Shown: positions 5,874 through 7,378 of the stretch, one piece after another | How positions within the stretch are numbered: the stretch's first letter is position 1 | Layout of the letters: the number at the start of each line of letters is the position of its first letter | Origin: Candidatus Gastranaerophilales bacterium | GTDB taxonomy: Bacteria; Cyanobacteriota; Vampirovibrionia; Gastranaerophilales; Gastranaerophilaceae | Direction of reading: 5' to 3' | Length of the DNA: 7,378 bases | Assembly (NCBI GenBank): GCA_021199975.1 | Contig: JAJQHF010000074.1 | Coordinates: forward strand, 1 to 7,378 | Position numbers and translations under genes: made by a program | The notes under the pieces: model-generated | Told to the model about the DNA's origin: nothing | The model's input: only the letters and a program-made list of their open reading frames with translations | Databases searched by the model: none

Positions 5874-7259
5874 CTAACTTATTGATGTTTTTAACGGGAA
5901 TTTTTCAACATATATTTTGTAAACCGCTTCGGCGCCAAGATCTAGGAATGCTATAACTTCGCTTGACTTTACTTTTTCGGATAATAATGCAGCTATTCCC
6001 CCTGTTACTGTAAAATATTTTGCTTTGTTTTGTTTAATTGCATTTTTAACTTCATTATTTCTTGCGCCCTTGCCTATACTTGCAAACATTCCGTTATTAT
6101 ATAAATCTACAGCATATTTATCCATTCTGGAGGCTGTTGTCGGACCGATTGAGCCTATTACTTCATCCTGTTTTTTAGGGCATGGTCCCGCATAAAAAAT
6201 AATACTGTCTTTTATATTAAAAGGAAGATTTTCTCCTTTTTGCATTAATTCGGATATTTTTTTATGCGCCATATCTCTTGCCGTATATATTTCACCTGTT
6301 AATAAAAATTCTTCCCCATCCTGTAATTTTTTTAAAGAAGCAATATCGTCAGCCATAATTTCTTTTAAGTTAAGCTTTTCTGAACTTAGCTCAATAAAAT
6401 CAGGGATTTGATGTTCATAAAAAATATTATTATCTTCTATTGTACATTCGGAAGTCCTGTCCGAATGACAGTTTATAGTTACTGCAACAGGCATACATGC
6501 AATGTGGGTTGCAAAAGACATAACTTTAACATCTAAAACATAGCAGTCTTTGTATTTTTCAGGTGAGTTCAGATTTACATTTTCTTTTATTTTTTGAGCC
6601 AATTCTATTTCTTCTTGGCTGAAAGAATTATTTACTAGAGCTTCTTTTGACATTATACATGCTTTATCTGCCGTCGCACCTGTACCTATTCCTATAAACA
6701 TAGGCGGGCAGGCATTTTCTCCTGCTGCCAGTATCATTTCCGTACAGGAATTTATTATTTCTTCCGTGTTTGCCGTCGGCAAATTCATTTCTAACTTTGA
6801 TTTATTTTCTGAGCCTGCTCCTTTTATCAAAACCTTTATCCTGATTTTGCCGCCCTTTACATATTTTGTATAAATTATTGCGGGGGTGTTAGTTTTTGTA
6901 TTTTGACGGTCAAAAACAGCATTTTTAACGACTGATTTTCTGAAAAAATTCTCTTTATAACATTTCTCAACTGCTAAATTTACGGCATCTTCCAAAAAAT
7001 CACCTGTTAATTTTACATCAAAGCCTATTTCGATAAAAACTATAACCTGTCCTGTATCCTGACATAAAGGTCGTTTTTTCTCATACGCAATTTTTGCATT
7101 TTGCAAAATCGATTTTAAAGTATTTTTCATTTCGGCATTTTGTACTGTCTTATATGCCTCTAAAATTTTGGAATAAACTCTCTTATCTAAGCATGTATTT
7201 GCATCAAAGCACAGCTTATAAACTGCAGTTTTTATTATTTCAGTTGAAATTTCAATCAT
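5874..7259 (-). CDS. Class I fumarate hydratase, fused alpha and beta parts
   Basis: The 461-residue protein belongs to the iron-sulfur fumarase/L-tartrate dehydratase family, which interconverts fumarate and L-malate in the cytoplasm. Cys66 (in CQDTGQ), Cys184 (in ENACPP) and Cys264 (in INCHSDR) are in the places of the three cluster ligands. The alpha part (1 to about 280) ends in THIACMPVAVTINC. The beta part (about 300-461) carries GEIYTARDMAHKK (322-334), GPTTASRMD (372-380) and the GGIAALL segment near the C-terminus. The total length is close to the sum of the separate alpha (about 280) and beta (about 180) subunits of two-gene fumarases, and shorter than fused E. coli FumA (548), so it looks like a direct head-to-tail fusion. 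Tartrate dehydratase is the main alternative. The ATG has no Shine-Dalgarno; a promoter only a few bases upstream suggests a leaderless or near-leaderless message. Confidence 0.92.
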   Translation of the reverse strand: MIEISTEIIKTAVYKLCFDANTCLDKRVYSKILEAYKTVQNAEMKNTLKSILQNAKIAYEKKRPLCQDTGQVIVFIEIGFDVKLTGDFLEDAVNLAVEKCYKENFFRKSVVKNAVFDRQNTKTNTPAIIYTKYVKGGKIRIKVLIKGAGSENKSKLEMNLPTANTEEIINSCTEMILAAGENACPPMFIGIGTGATADKACIMSKEALVNNSFSQEEIELAQKIKENVNLNSPEKYKDCYVLDVKVMSFATHIACMPVAVTINCHSDRTSECTIEDNNIFYEHQIPDFIELSSEKLNLKEIMADDIASLKKLQDGEEFLLTGEIYTARDMAHKKISELMQKGENLPFNIKDSIIFYAGPCPKKQDEVIGSIGPTTASRMDKYAVDLYNNGMFASIGKGARNNEVKNAIKQNKAKYFTVTGGIAALLSEKVKSSEVIAFLDLGAEAVYKIYVEKFPLKTSIS

Positions 7260-7265
7260 AGTAAA

Positions 7266-7294
7266 ATGATATAATTTTATATGTTTAATGTAAA
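7266..7294 (-). promoter_or_regulatory. Candidate promoter of the fumarate hydratase gene
   Basis: On the minus strand, TTTACA (7289-7294) and TATCAT (7266-7271) are separated by 17 bases. The expected start of transcription falls at about 7259, essentially on the A of the ATG. An alternative -10, TATAAA at 7276-7281, would leave a leader of only about 8 bases. Either way there is no room for a normal ribosome-binding site. Confidence 0.4.
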
Positions 7295-7307
7295 GATTGA
7301 TTTATTG

Positions 7308-7325
7308 TATAATATTTAAAGAGGG
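7308..7325 (+). promoter_or_regulatory. -10 box and ribosome-binding site of the divergent right-edge gene
   Basis: A perfect TATAAT (7308-7313) is followed by GAGGG (7321-7325), 5 bases before the ATG at 7331. The -35 position at 17-base spacing reads TTAATG (7285-7290), a weak match that overlaps the -35 box of the divergent fumarase promoter, so the two promoters share the 71-base intergenic region. Confidence 0.5.
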
Positions 7326-7330
7326 AAATT

Positions 7331-7378
7331 ATGCCGCATTTTTTAATTAAATCCGAAAATATTAACAAAAACATAATT
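7331..7378 (+). CDS. rsmE: Start of a gene resembling 16S rRNA methyltransferase RsmE (3' end outside the window)
   Basis: Only 16 codons are present, beginning MPHFLIKSENI. The start is backed by a ribosome-binding site (GAGGG, 5 bases upstream) and a perfect -10 box. The MPxFF(V/I) opening followed by a short polar stretch is typical of RsmE, which methylates U1498 of 16S rRNA. With so few residues the identity is a suggestion, although a protein-coding gene starting here is likely. Confidence 0.5.
   Translation, partial: MPHFLIKSENINKNII

Noticed and set aside
5768..5956. Plus-strand 62-residue open frame starting MPHFPAGYLGF
   Set aside because: It runs through the inverted-repeat island and then antisense into the fumarase 3' end, with no ribosome-binding site. 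It is better explained by the GC-rich repeat than by a gene.
1..7378. CRISPR array or tandem repeats
   Set aside because: No regularly spaced direct repeats were seen anywhere in the window.

Overview
The window is AT-rich (roughly 30% G+C by eye), uses the standard bacterial stops TAA, TAG and TGA, and looks like chromosomal DNA from a low-GC gut-type bacterium. The N-terminal layout of the large minus-strand protein (short soluble start, lysine cluster, Ala/Gly-rich membrane helix, long hydrophilic remainder) resembles many proteins of Gastranaerophilales (Vampirovibrionia, formerly Melainabacteria). That assignment comes from memory of the style of these proteins and is tentative.

Region by region. 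(1) Positions 2-2336 hold the end of a modification-dependent (type IV) restriction locus on the + strand: the 3' part of mcrB (GTP-driven AAA+ motor), then mcrC (PD-(D/E)xK nuclease subunit) 3 bases later. An unlisted wreck of a UvrD-like helicase gene follows, starting inside the end of mcrC. Its Walker A, motif Ia and C-terminal remnants lie in two alternating frames, with the middle missing. (2) Positions 2339-2701 hold two minus-strand tRNA genes, tRNA-Val(UAC) and tRNA-Pro(UGG), each with a plausible TTGACT-type promoter. The 3' end of tRNA-Val lies 2 bases from the last open codon of the helicase remnant, so the restriction locus meets the tRNA gene at its 3' end. (3) Positions 2814-3984 are a + strand two-gene operon: a 56-residue zinc-ribbon protein whose stop codon overlaps (TAATG) the start of a YhcC-family radical SAM protein. 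(4) Positions 4008-5534 (minus) encode a 508-residue membrane-anchored protein with a C-terminal region that reads as an ADP-ribosyltransferase fold. Its coding sequence contains a run of nine G upstream of the catalytic part, where a gain or loss of one base would truncate the protein. (5) Positions 5535-5873 are non-coding and contain a GC-rich island (53 of 100 bases at 5751-5850) with nested inverted repeats, bracketed by 9-bp direct repeats. It looks like an inserted small repeat element or structured RNA. (6) Positions 5874-7259 (minus) encode a class I [4Fe-4S] fumarate hydratase with alpha and beta parts fused. Divergent from it, at the right edge, is the start of a gene that resembles rsmE.

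Functionally, McrB and McrC work together as a restriction complex (McrB translocates, McrC cuts) and the helicase remnant was probably a third, now dead, member of that locus. The rest is ordinary chromosomal content (tRNAs, a TCA-cycle enzyme, radical SAM and rRNA-methylation genes) plus one accessory candidate, the ADP-ribosyltransferase-like protein. The most interesting items are the G-tract in that gene, the structured GC-rich island, and the helicase remnant ending at the tRNA.
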